From an uncultured Sphingomonas sp. (lineage in GTDB: Bacteria > Pseudomonadota > Alphaproteobacteria > Sphingomonadales > Sphingomonadaceae): a stretch of 64,000 bases of DNA. Below, piece after piece: positions 36,572 through 44,880 of the stretch. Numbering within the stretch: the stretch's first letter is position 1; every line of letters begins with the position of its first letter. The stretch lies in the NCBI RefSeq assembly GCF_934560975.1, contig NZ_CAKTFO010000014.1:1-64000 (forward strand). Reading direction: 5' to 3'. The notes beneath the pieces were generated by a model, which saw only the letters and a list, made by a program, of their open reading frames with translations, ran no database searches and had not been told where the DNA came from. The translations under genes and the position numbers were made by a program.

Positions 36572-38143
36572 GTGTCGCGGTCGTTAACCAGCGTGCGCCT
36601 TTTCCAGACCCTCGATGCGATCCTGCTCGCCGCGCTGATGCTGCTGGTGGCGGCGCGCCGGTTGAACATTCCCTACCCGACGCTGCTGGCCGGCGCGGGG
36701 CTGGGCGTCGCCGCCCTGCCGCTTGCGCCCAACATCGCGGTGGACCCCAGCCTTGCCCTGGCGCTGTTCATCGCGCCCGCTCTGTTGCACGCGGCCTATC
36801 ACACCAGCCCGCGGGCCTTGCTGCGCTACTGGTTTCCGCTGCTGTCGCTGGCCGTGTTCGCGGTGATGGTGACGACAGGGGCGGTGACGCTCGCCGGGAT
36901 GGCGGTCGGCGGCCTGCCGCTCGCATCGGCGCTGGCGCTGGGGGCAATCGTCGCCCCGCCGGACGCCGCCGCGTCGGAGGCGGTGGTCAGCGAGGTCGGC
37001 ATACCCCGGCGCGGCCTGTTGATCCTGCAGGGCGAAAGCCTGCTCAACGACGCTACCGCGCTGCTTCTGTTCGGACTGGCCCTGACCCTGTCGGCGGCGG
37101 GCGTGGGGGAAAGCGAGTCGCCATGGATGCTGGCGGCGGAGGCGCCGGGCGGCATCCTGTTCGGGCTGGCGGTATCCTGGGGCTACCTCCGCATCATTCC
37201 ACTCTTCTCGGGCACGCTGGGATCGAGCCTGGTCGACTTCGCCGTCACCTTCGCGGTGTGGCTGGTGGCGGAACGGCTGCATCTGTCGCCCGTGCTGGCG
37301 GTGGTGTCGTTCGGCATGATCATCTCGCAATATCGTCCGATCAACCAGTCCGCGCGCGACCGCGTCCAGACCTCGGCGGTGTGGGCGGCGGCGATCCTGG
37401 TGCTGAACGTGGTCGCGTTCATGCTGATGGGGCTGCAATCGCGCGAGGTGCTCGGCCGATTGGCGCCGCAGGAACGGTGGCCGATGATCGGTTTTTCCCT
37501 GCTGATCCTGGCGACGGTACTGGTCGTTCGCGTCGCCTGGATCCTGCTGATCCGCTGGCTGGAGGGCTTTGTCACCCGGCGGTGGAGCCCGTCCTGGCTG
37601 CCCGAGCCGCCGCCCTGGAAGGCGGCCCTGGTCATTTCCTGGTCGGGTATGCGGGGGCTGCTGACGCTCGCCACGGCCTTCGCCTTGCCGGCCGCGCTGC
37701 CCGGACGGGACCAGATCGTGCTGGCGGCGTTCACCGTGGTGATCGGTACATTGGTGATCCAGGGCCTGACGCTCGGGCCGCTGATCCGCTGGCTCCGGAT
37801 CGGGGAGGATGCGCAATTGGGCGAAAAGATCGCCACCGCGCGCAAGCAACTGATCGAGGCGGGCCTTACCACGCTCGGCACGCGCGACGACGCGGCGGCA
37901 CGGGCACTGCGCACCCGTTATGGCGCGGCCGGCCATGTGGCGGCCCACGCGGACGATCCGCAGGCCGCGTCCGATTTCGACCGGCTGCACCTGGAGGTGA
38001 TCGCCCGGCAACGTACCATGCTGCACGACATGCGCCGCCAAAGCATCGTCGCCGACGATGTCTACCGGCGGTTGCAGGAGGAGCTGGACTGGTCGGAGAT
38101 CGACGCGCGATCGTTCGCGGACAACAAGCTGCAGGCTACCTGA
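36572..38143 (+). CDS. Na+/H+ antiporter, CPA1 (NhaP-like) family
   Basis: A 523-residue membrane protein with about twelve hydrophobic helices and a cytoplasmic C-terminal tail of about 100 residues. Family motifs are GAIVAPPDAAASEAV (ion-binding Asp), LILQGESLLNDATALLL (ND motif) and SWSGMRGLLTLATAFALP. It exchanges Na+ (or K+) for H+. The GTG at 36572 has GGAG seven bases upstream and precedes the first helix; the frame open to 36506 is not needed. Divergent from the secreted protein gene. Confidence 0.93.
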   Translation: MSRSLTSVRLFQTLDAILLAALMLLVAARRLNIPYPTLLAGAGLGVAALPLAPNIAVDPSLALALFIAPALLHAAYHTSPRALLRYWFPLLSLAVFAVMVTTGAVTLAGMAVGGLPLASALALGAIVAPPDAAASEAVVSEVGIPRRGLLILQGESLLNDATALLLFGLALTLSAAGVGESESPWMLAAEAPGGILFGLAVSWGYLRIIPLFSGTLGSSLVDFAVTFAVWLVAERLHLSPVLAVVSFGMIISQYRPINQSARDRVQTSAVWAAAILVLNVVAFMLMGLQSREVLGRLAPQERWPMIGFSLLILATVLVVRVAWILLIRWLEGFVTRRWSPSWLPEPPPWKAALVISWSGMRGLLTLATAFALPAALPGRDQIVLAAFTVVIGTLVIQGLTLGPLIRWLRIGEDAQLGEKIATARKQLIEAGLTTLGTRDDAAARALRTRYGAAGHVAAHADDPQAASDFDRLHLEVIARQRTMLHDMRRQSIVADDVYRRLQEELDWSEIDARSFADNKLQAT

Positions 38144-38208
38144 CCGGCGCGGCGCAGCGCGGCGTATAGCGCAGGCCGATCGTCGCAGCCGGACATTGCC
38201 ACACAGAC

Positions 38209-38235
38209 AAAAGGCGGAGCCTTGCGGCCCCGCCT
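38209..38235 (-). terminator. Rho-independent terminator after small secreted protein gene
   Basis: Read on the minus strand: AGGCGGGGCC (38226-38235), loop GCAA, GGCTCCGCCT (38212-38221), then TTT. One G-U pair. It ends the gene at 38261-38530 and lies between converging genes. Confidence 0.75.
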
Positions 38236-38260
38236 CTTGGCTTCATTCAGGAACGGTCGA

Positions 38261-38530
38261 TCAGCGGCTGGCGAGCTGCACCGCACTGGCCTTGGGCGCC
38301 GGATAGGACACGCGCTGGCCGTCGATGTAGCCGGTAACGTAGCCCTTCTTGACGCGAAGGTCGAACGGCTTGCCGCTGTTGCGATCGACACCCTTGATGA
38401 TGCGGACATCGCCCTGGTTGCTGACGGTGCCGACCACATCCATGCCGTCGCGCTGGAAAGCGAGCGGGGCATCGGCAAAGGCGGGAGCGGCGGTGAACAG
38501 GGCGGCGAGCGGAAGAACGAACTTGATCAT
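38261..38530 (-). CDS. Hypothetical small secreted protein
   Basis: An 89-residue protein with signal peptide (MIKFVLPLAALFTAAPAFA) and a mature part of about 70 residues rich in beta-strands (FDLRVKKGYVTGYIDGQRVSYP). No family recognised. The ATG at 38530 has GGAG six bases upstream and is preferred to 38542. A good terminator follows. Confidence 0.75.
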   Translation of the reverse strand: MIKFVLPLAALFTAAPAFADAPLAFQRDGMDVVGTVSNQGDVRIIKGVDRNSGKPFDLRVKKGYVTGYIDGQRVSYPAPKASAVQLASR

Positions 38531-38741
38531 GGCAATCTCCATCGGATTGGACTTGCCCTCTCGCTGGTCTTTTTGTCGTTGTGCACCGCAACAATATTAT
38601 TCGCATGTGCAGTAGGCAATTTGGAAGCGCGCGACGGCGCTTGCATAAACCGCAGCTGTAAACCGCCATTAGCCATATGCGGCGGAATGGGGATCAGTGC
38701 GTTGGGTGAAACGAATTGGACCGATATGAAGGGGAGATCTG

Positions 38742-39023
38742 ATGCAAGACGACCAAACCACCGCGCCGACCCCGCTGCCGCCCGCCGCGCAGGCGCCCTA
38801 TCCGGCTCACCCCGCGCCGCAGCCGCGCGTCGACCTGCCGGTCGCCAAGAAGAACAACGCCGAGGCAGCCGTGCCGACCGCCTTGGGCGCGCTGGGCATC
38901 ACCCTGATCGGTGGCGCGGTCGCGGGTGCGATCGGTCTGCTGATCGCAGGGCCGCTGCTCGCACGCAAGGCGAAGCCCGAGCCGAAGGCCCGGACCCGCC
39001 GGACGCGCAAGGCGCGCGACTAA
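38742..39023 (+). CDS. Hypothetical single-pass membrane protein
   Basis: A 93-residue protein: a Pro/Ala-rich N-terminus, a hydrophobic glycine-rich helix (ALGITLIGGAVAGAIGLLI) around residues 48-75 and a Lys/Arg-rich tail of about 20 residues (KAKPEPKARTRRTRK). Likely anchored in the inner membrane with the basic tail inside. Function unknown. GGGGAG lies five bases before the ATG. It overlaps the convergent gene by four bases. Confidence 0.7.
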   Translation: MQDDQTTAPTPLPPAAQAPYPAHPAPQPRVDLPVAKKNNAEAAVPTALGALGITLIGGAVAGAIGLLIAGPLLARKAKPEPKARTRRTRKARD

Positions 39024-39271
39024 CGGCTGTTATGTGATGACGCGTCGGCACCCGTTCCCACGGGTGCCGGGCGGCTGGGTTGCAGGTCGCCGGCATCGCC
39101 GCTCGCCGCATCCGAATCGAAATCTTCCGGCGTGCCGCCGCCGCCCGCCCCCGCACCGGAGCCATGCACTTCGCCATTGGCCGGAAAGGTGGGGTGATGG
39201 CCGCGCTCCAGCGCGCCGCCGTCACCCTGGACCTCACCCTGGACCTCACCCTGGTCGGGACGCCCGGTCAT
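39020..39271 (-). CDS. Hypothetical Gly-rich protein
   Basis: An 83-residue low-complexity protein rich in Gly, Asp and Pro. Its ATG overlaps the stop of the 71-residue gene by ATGA, which is the best reason to call it. A 12-bp repeat (CACCCTGGACCT, 39223-39254) codes for GEVQ repeats in its N-terminus. No domain recognised; it may be disordered. Confidence 0.5.
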   Translation of the reverse strand: MTGRPDQGEVQGEVQGDGGALERGHHPTFPANGEVHGSGAGAGGGGTPEDFDSDAASGDAGDLQPSRPAPVGTGADASSHNSR

Positions 39272-39486
39272 AGCGGCTTTGTCGCGGGGTTGCTCTGTTC
39301 GGCGATGTCGGGCCCGATCCCGCCTTGCGCGCCCGCGCCACCCATCTTGCCGAGGCCGGTGTCCACGCGGTCGCCCTGCTGGCCGAATTGCGCACCGCGG
39401 GCCGCCTCTTCCTGCAACAGGGCGCTGCGCTGCTCGTCCGTCATCGCCTCGACATCGTCCGGCGTGTTGGTCTGCTGGTCGGTCAT
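39268..39486 (-). CDS. Hypothetical small hydrophilic protein
   Basis: A 72-residue-or-less acidic protein beginning MTDQQTNTPDDVEAMTDEQ, with many Gln, Glu, Asp and Gly residues and no membrane segment. The ATG at 39486 has AAGGAGAG upstream; the longer frame to 39573 lacks a site. It looks like a stress-type hydrophilin, but that is only composition. Coupled by ATGA to the next gene. Confidence 0.65.
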   Translation of the reverse strand: MTDQQTNTPDDVEAMTDEQRSALLQEEAARGAQFGQQGDRVDTGLGKMGGAGAQGGIGPDIAEQSNPATKPL

Positions 39487-39558
39487 CGTCTCTCTCCTTC
39501 GGACGGGACAAGAACGAGGGGCAAGGCGGCCCGTTCCAGCCGGATGGGGGCAGGCAGG

Positions 39559-39586
39559 TTGCAACGGCAGCACGCACCGCTAGGGT
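39559..39586 (+). promoter_or_regulatory. Candidate leaderless promoter of hom
   Basis: TTGCAA (39559-39564), 16 bases, TAGGGT (39581-39586), six bases, ATG (39593). No ribosome-binding site precedes the start. Confidence 0.45.
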
Positions 39587-39592
39587 GCCGCC

Positions 39593-40885
39593 ATGACAGA
39601 GAAGCTGCGGATCGCCCTTGCGGGGCTCGGCACCGTCGGTGGCGGTGTGGTGAAACTTCTGGCGGAGAACCAGGCGCTGATCGAACGCCGCGCCGGCCGC
39701 GGGATCGCGCTGGTCGCCGTATCCGCCCGCGACCGCAGCCGCGACCGCGGCATCGACCTGTCTGGGGTGGAGTGGGTCGACGATACCGCCAGCCTCGCCG
39801 CCCGCGACGATGTGGATGCGGTGGTGGAGCTGATCGGCGGATCGGATGGTCCCGCCTTGACGCTGGCCCGTACCGCGCTCGCCCGGGGCAAGGCGCTGGT
39901 CACCGCCAACAAGGCGATGATCGCGCACCATGGGCTTGAGCTGGCGGAAGCGGCCGAGCGCGCCGGCACCGCCCTGAAATATGAAGCGGCGGTGGCGGGC
40001 GGCATTCCCGTCATCAAGGGCCTGCGCGAGGGCGCGGCCGCCAACGCGATCCACCATGTCTACGGCGTGCTGAACGGCACCTGCAACTACATATTGTCGA
40101 CCATGGAAACGGCCGGGCGGGACTTTGCCGACGTGCTCGCGGAGGCGCAGGCGCTGGGCTATGCGGAGGCGGACCCCAGCTTCGACATTGACGGCATCGA
40201 TGCCGCGCACAAGCTGTCGATCCTCTCCAGCCTGGCGTTCGGCACCACCATCGACTTTCCGAGCGTGGCCGTCACCGGCATCCGCCACGTCATTGCCGCC
40301 GACATTGCCGAGGCGGCCGCACTCGGCTTCAAGGTGCGCCTGGTCGGCCTGGGCGAAGCGGGGACCAAGGGCCTGTTCCAGCGCGTCCACCCCTGCCTGG
40401 TGCCGATCGACCATCCGCTGGCGCATGTCACGGGATCGCTGAACGCGGTGGTGGCGGAGGGCAATTATGTCGGCCGGCTGCTGTTCCAGGGGCGGGGTGC
40501 GGGCGAAGGGCCGACCGCCAGCGCGGTGGTGGCCGACCTGATCGACATCGCGCGCGGGGAATATGGCCCGGCTTTCTCCATGCCGGTGCAGAGCCTGGCC
40601 ACGGCGGAAACAGCGCCGGCGGGCGAGCGGCGGGGGCGTGCCTATCTGCGCTTCACCGTCGCGGACAAGCCCGGCGTGCTGGCCGAGCTTACGGCGGCGA
40701 TGCGCGATGCCGGCGTGTCGATCGAAAGCCTGATCCAGCGCGGAGCCGCCGCCGACGGCAGCGTGCTGCTGGTGATGGTGACGCATGACGGGCCGGAACG
40801 CTGCGTCGCGGCCGCGCTCGACCGGCTGCAGGGCTCGTCCAGCCTGCTCGGCGCACCGATGCTGATGCACATTCTGGACAGCTGA
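39593..40885 (+). CDS. hom: Homoserine dehydrogenase
   Basis: A 430-residue NAD(P)-dependent enzyme making homoserine for threonine and methionine synthesis. The Rossmann motif is GLGTVGGGVV, the catalytic region carries YEAAVAGGIPVIKGLREG and EADPSFDIDGIDAAHKL, and a C-terminal ACT domain (FTVADKPGVLAELTAAM) indicates feedback control by an amino acid. glpX follows after about 68 bases. Confidence 0.97.
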   Translation: MTEKLRIALAGLGTVGGGVVKLLAENQALIERRAGRGIALVAVSARDRSRDRGIDLSGVEWVDDTASLAARDDVDAVVELIGGSDGPALTLARTALARGKALVTANKAMIAHHGLELAEAAERAGTALKYEAAVAGGIPVIKGLREGAAANAIHHVYGVLNGTCNYILSTMETAGRDFADVLAEAQALGYAEADPSFDIDGIDAAHKLSILSSLAFGTTIDFPSVAVTGIRHVIAADIAEAAALGFKVRLVGLGEAGTKGLFQRVHPCLVPIDHPLAHVTGSLNAVVAEGNYVGRLLFQGRGAGEGPTASAVVADLIDIARGEYGPAFSMPVQSLATAETAPAGERRGRAYLRFTVADKPGVLAELTAAMRDAGVSIESLIQRGAAADGSVLLVMVTHDGPERCVAAALDRLQGSSSLLGAPMLMHILDS

Positions 40886-40953
40886 CCGGCCGCTTCTCGA
40901 CTTTGTCACGGGTGCGGCCTAGCGTCGCCCGCAGATAAAAGGGGAGACGGGCC

Positions 40954-41925
40954 ATGGCGGTTGAACCATCGAAAACACTCGATCGCGTGCTGGTGCTGGA
41001 GATGGTCCGCGTGACCGAGGCCGCCGCCATCGCCGCCTCCGGCCTGATCGGACGCGGCGACGAGAAAGCGGCGGATGCAGCGGCGGTGGAAGCCATGCGC
41101 GCCGCCTTCAACGACCTCGACTTCGACGGCACGGTGGTGATCGGCGAGGGTGAGCGCGACGAGGCGCCGATGCTCTATATCGGCGAAAAGGTCGGGCGCG
41201 GCACCGGTCCCAGGATCGACATCGCGCTGGATCCGCTGGAAGGCACCACCATCACCGCCAAATCGGGCCCGAACGCGCTGGCGGTGCTGGCCATCGCGGA
41301 GGAAGGCGGTCTGCTCAACGCGCCCGACGTCTATATGGAGAAGCTGGCGATCGGCCCCGGCTATGCGCGCGGGCTGGTCGGGCTGGATCGCACCCCGACC
41401 GAGAATGTGCAGGCGCTGGCAAAGGCCAAGGGCGTCGACTCGCACGAGATCATCGCCTGCGTGCTCGACCGGCCGCGCCATGACAAGTTGATCGCGGAGC
41501 TGCGCCAGATCGGCTGCGGCATCATGCTGATCCCCGACGGCGACGTCGCCGGCGTGATCGCGGTCACCGACCCGGAAACCACCATCGACATCTACCTGGG
41601 ATCGGGCGGCGCGCCGGAGGGGGTGCTGGCGGCGGCCGCGCTCGCCTGTGTCGGCGGACAGTTCCAGGGCCGGCTGCTGTTCCGCAACGAGGATGAGCGC
41701 GCCCGCGCCCGCAAATGGGGCGTGACCGACCTCGACCGCGTGTACCAGCTGGAGGATCTGGTGAAGGGCGACGCCATCTTCGCCGCCACCGGCGTAACCG
41801 ACGGATCGCTGCTGCAAGGCGTCAAGCGGCGACCGGGCTGCGTGTCGACCGAAAGCGTGGTGATGCGCGCCAGTTCCGGCACGGTGCGCTGGGTGCGCGG
41901 CGAACATCGCAAGCGCAAGGCATGA
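40954..41925 (+). CDS. glpX: Class II fructose-1,6-bisphosphatase GlpX
   Basis: A 323-residue metal-dependent sugar phosphatase of the GlpX type, acting in gluconeogenesis. Motifs are VVIGEGERDEAPML and DIALDPLEGTTI (metal and phosphate site) and a C-terminal GVTDGSLLQGVK. GGGGAG stands seven bases before the ATG. The hom-glpX neighbourhood is common in sphingomonads. Confidence 0.96.
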   Translation: MAVEPSKTLDRVLVLEMVRVTEAAAIAASGLIGRGDEKAADAAAVEAMRAAFNDLDFDGTVVIGEGERDEAPMLYIGEKVGRGTGPRIDIALDPLEGTTITAKSGPNALAVLAIAEEGGLLNAPDVYMEKLAIGPGYARGLVGLDRTPTENVQALAKAKGVDSHEIIACVLDRPRHDKLIAELRQIGCGIMLIPDGDVAGVIAVTDPETTIDIYLGSGGAPEGVLAAAALACVGGQFQGRLLFRNEDERARARKWGVTDLDRVYQLEDLVKGDAIFAATGVTDGSLLQGVKRRPGCVSTESVVMRASSGTVRWVRGEHRKRKA

Positions 41926-42081
41926 TCCGCCAACTCCGGATGAACGACGCCATCTGTTAGGATATTCCACCAGCCATTCACGCCGATACCGGCACGATGC
42001 GCTCTGCGACGAACTTGGCACGCTCCCTGCAACAATGAAGACATCGCCGGATCCACGGCGATGCATCCAGGGAGAAACACC

Positions 42082-42195
42082 ATGAACATCGTCCTGTCCT
42101 CGCTCGCCGCCCAGTTCGGCATCGGCTTTGTCACCTTCGTCGTCAGCGCCGCCTGCATCCTGTCGGCGACCGCCCCAGTCCAGATGATCGGCTGA
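42082..42195 (+). CDS. Small hydrophobic protein (37 residues)
   Basis: A short frame with GGGAG seven bases before the ATG. The product is almost entirely hydrophobic (GIGFVTFVVSAACILSA in the middle) and would span a membrane once. No family recognised. The strong ribosome-binding site and the second small membrane protein 31 bases downstream support it. Confidence 0.45.
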   Translation: MNIVLSSLAAQFGIGFVTFVVSAACILSATAPVQMIG

Positions 42196-42226
42196 GGCGC
42201 GCGCCCTCTCCGGTGGAGAAGCAGAC

Positions 42227-42421
42227 ATGATCCAGCATCACGGTATCGGGGACACGTCGCACCGGTCCTTCCTGCTCGGCGCCTGTGCCCAGGCGGCCGG
42301 GCAGAGCGGGCTGCCGCCGATCGCGATCCGGGCAGCGGCGGTGGTCGCCCTGTGCCTGTGGCTCCAGCTGACGATCGCGCTCTATTGCGTGGCTGCCGTC
42401 GCGTTCCGGCTACGCGCCTGA
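42227..42421 (+). CDS. Small membrane protein (64 residues)
   Basis: A frame with GGAG eight bases before the ATG. The C-terminal half (IRAAAVVALCLWLQLTIAL) forms one membrane helix and ends in a short basic tail. Its last 40 bases overlap the convergent dipeptidase gene. Function unknown; probably cotranscribed with the 37-residue protein before it. Confidence 0.5.
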   Translation: MIQHHGIGDTSHRSFLLGACAQAAGQSGLPPIAIRAAAVVALCLWLQLTIALYCVAAVAFRLRA

Positions 42422-43698
42422 GTGTCGGGCGCGGGGGGCGGCGCGCCGACGGTGGCCGTGCCGGGCAGTTCACCCTTCATGGATGCGGCGACCGCCTCCG
42501 CCGCCGCCATGACCCGCAGGATATTGCCCCCGGCAAGCTTGGCGGCGTCAGCGTCTGTCCAGCCCCGGCGCAGCAGCTCGCCGATCAGCGCCGGATAGGT
42601 CGCCACGCTGTCGAGCCCCTCGGGCAGGGCGTTTTCCACGCCGTCGAAGTCGGAACCGATGCCGACATGATCGACGCCCGCTACCTTGGCGACATGGTCG
42701 ATATGATCGGCCACGGTCGACAGCGTGACCTTGGGCGCCGGATGCGCCTTGTCCCATTCGGCCAGCGCCGCCGCCGCCTTGTCGGGCTGACCGATATACA
42801 GGCCGCCAAAGGGCGGCGCGTTGAGCCGGGTCTGCTCGGCGCGGCGATCCGCCGACCAACGGCGATAGTCGTCGGACACATAGGCGAGCGCATAATTGAC
42901 CATCACCACCCCGCCATTCGCGGCGACCATCCGCAGCACATCGTCCGACACGTTGCGGGGATGGTCGTCCAGCGCCCGGGCCGAGGAATGGGAGAAGATG
43001 ACCGGTGCCTTGGAGACGCGGAGCGCGTCCCGCATGGTCGCTTCGCTGACATGGCTGAGGTCGACCAGCATGCCCAGCCGATTGAGTTCGTGCACCACCG
43101 CCTCGCCAAAGGGCGTCAGCCCATCGTGCGCGGGCGTATCGGTCGCGCTGTCCGCCCAGGAGATGGTGCGGGAATGGGTCAGCGTCAGATAGCCGGCGCC
43201 CAGCTCATGATAGGCACGCAGCACGGACAGGCTCTCGTCGATCTGCCCCCCGCCCTCCACCCCGATCAGCGAGGCGATACGCCCCGCCTTGTGGATGCGG
43301 CGCACGTCGGCGGCGGTCCGCGCCAGCGCGAAGCTGTCGGGATAGCGCGCCGCAATCTGCTTCACGAGATCGATCTGTTGGAGCGTATCCTTGATCTGCT
43401 CCAACGGCGGCAGCGCCGGCGACACATAGACCGACCAGAAGGTGCCCCCGACCATGCCCGCGTGCAGGCGGTCGATGTCGTTATTGTAGGGCACGGGCTT
43501 GCGTTCCAGCCCCTGTGTCAGGTCGATCGTCCAGCGGCCCTCGCCCTCCCGCTCGCTCAACGCCTCCGCCCAGTCGTTATGACCGTCGATCAGGGGCGTG
43601 GCCCTGAGGATGCGGGCGACGCGCGCCGTGATCGGGTCGGCCGGCGCGGCGGCGGCGGGCATGGCGAGCAGGGCGGCGGCAAGGATCAGGTGGCGCAT
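42382..43698 (-). CDS. Membrane dipeptidase, M19 family
   Basis: A 438-residue zinc dipeptidase related to renal dipeptidase, with a signal peptide (LILAAALLAMPAAA). The metal-binding pattern is IDGHNDWAEAL, then GVEGGGQI, LTLTHSRTI, VDLSHVSE and FSHSSARAL; the late GVDHVGIGSDFDGV is the last family motif. Likely periplasmic hydrolysis of L-D or D-amino-acid dipeptides. Overlaps the small membrane protein gene at its 3' end. Confidence 0.92.
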   Translation of the reverse strand: MRHLILAAALLAMPAAAAPADPITARVARILRATPLIDGHNDWAEALSEREGEGRWTIDLTQGLERKPVPYNNDIDRLHAGMVGGTFWSVYVSPALPPLEQIKDTLQQIDLVKQIAARYPDSFALARTAADVRRIHKAGRIASLIGVEGGGQIDESLSVLRAYHELGAGYLTLTHSRTISWADSATDTPAHDGLTPFGEAVVHELNRLGMLVDLSHVSEATMRDALRVSKAPVIFSHSSARALDDHPRNVSDDVLRMVAANGGVVMVNYALAYVSDDYRRWSADRRAEQTRLNAPPFGGLYIGQPDKAAAALAEWDKAHPAPKVTLSTVADHIDHVAKVAGVDHVGIGSDFDGVENALPEGLDSVATYPALIGELLRRGWTDADAAKLAGGNILRVMAAAEAVAASMKGELPGTATVGAPPPAPDTQARSRNATAATQ

Positions 43699-43741
43699 CC
43701 GACCAGGATGGCCTGCCCGCCCGCCATCGGCAAGCGTCGCG

Positions 43742-44479
43742 TCACATGGTGCGCGCGGTGACGTCCAGCCGACCGCGACCGATCGCGATCTCGTTGAAGG
43801 ATGGCGGCGTGCTGCGCACCCGGCGGGACAATGTGCCCGCCCCGATCAGGCGGATCGTGCGTCCGGCATGACGATGCTCGACGTCGAACGCATCATGGAC
43901 ATGGCCGCTCAGCACGGCATCGGCGCCGGCCTCGGCCAGCATGGTCAGGGCTTCCGGGCCACGTATGGTATCGCCGTGGCCGACGAAATCGGTGCGGATC
44001 AGCGGGTGATGCGCCGCGATCAGGGCGGTGGAGCCGGCGGGCTTGTCCGCCAGCATGGCTAGTGCCGCCTTCAATCCGCTCCTGGACACGCGCCCATGCG
44101 ACAGGTTGCGCAACTGGAAGCGCGCGGTGGTCTTCAGCGGGACGACCAGCACGCCCGGCAGGTCCAGTTCGGCCTCGATCATCGATTCCACCGCCTGGTA
44201 GCGGCGATAGGGGTTCAGCAGGCGGGCGAACGGGTTGAAATAGGGCAGATCGTGGTTGCCGACCTCCACCGTGACCGGCACGTCCAGGCTCTTCAGCCAG
44301 GCTCCCGCCGCCTCGAACTCGTGCGATCGCGCGCGCATGGTGAGGTCGCCGGTGCAGACCACCGCGTCCGGTCGTTCGGCGTGCACCATGTCGGCGAACC
44401 AGCGGACCGCCGCCTGGTCTTCGCGGCCGAAATGAATGTCGGAGACGTGGAATAAACGGGTCATCACTGGCGGACGCAT
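43742..44479 (-). CDS. Metallophosphoesterase (CpdA-like)
   Basis: A 245-residue calcineurin-like phosphoesterase. The metal motifs are DIHFG, CTGDLT, GNHD, AAHHPL and SGHVHDAF in order. Relatives include cyclic-AMP phosphodiesterase CpdA; substrate not certain. GGGAGG six bases before ATG 44479 supports this start over ATG 44464. Divergent from the DUF486 gene. Confidence 0.88.
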   Translation of the reverse strand: MRPPVMTRLFHVSDIHFGREDQAAVRWFADMVHAERPDAVVCTGDLTMRARSHEFEAAGAWLKSLDVPVTVEVGNHDLPYFNPFARLLNPYRRYQAVESMIEAELDLPGVLVVPLKTTARFQLRNLSHGRVSRSGLKAALAMLADKPAGSTALIAAHHPLIRTDFVGHGDTIRGPEALTMLAEAGADAVLSGHVHDAFDVEHRHAGRTIRLIGAGTLSRRVRSTPPSFNEIAIGRGRLDVTARTM

Positions 44480-44535
44480 GGCGCGCCTCCCCGGTTCCGC
44501 TAAAGGACGCCCCTGATCGAGGAGACAGCCCGCTC

Positions 44536-44880
44536 ATGCCGCCATCCCTGACCGTGCTTGCCCTGCTGATCCTGTCCAACAGCTTCATGATCACCGCCTG
44601 GTATGGTCACCTGAAGTTTCCGGCCGCGCCCTTGTGGGTGGTGGTGTTCGCATGCTGGGGCATCGCGCTGGCCGAATATTGGCTGGCGGTGCCGGCCAAC
44701 CGCTTCGGCCATGCGCACGGATTGTCGGCGGGCCAGCTGAAGATCATGCAGGAATGCGTGACTCTGGCGGTGTTCGCCGTCTTCGCGCTGCTGGTGCTGA
44801 AGGAGCCGCTCGGCTGGCGCTATGCCGGTGCCTTCGCCTGCATCGGCGGGGCGGCCTGCTTCATGTTTGTCGGCCGCTGA
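44536..44880 (+). CDS. DMT-superfamily small membrane protein (DUF486)
   Basis: A 114-residue protein with four hydrophobic helices, of the DUF486 family (small relatives of EmrE-type carriers). AEYWLAVPANRFG and SAGQLKIMQE are family segments. Transport function not shown. It converges on the glycosyltransferase gene with a 20-base overlap. Confidence 0.85.
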   Translation: MPPSLTVLALLILSNSFMITAWYGHLKFPAAPLWVVVFACWGIALAEYWLAVPANRFGHAHGLSAGQLKIMQECVTLAVFAVFALLVLKEPLGWRYAGAFACIGGAACFMFVGR

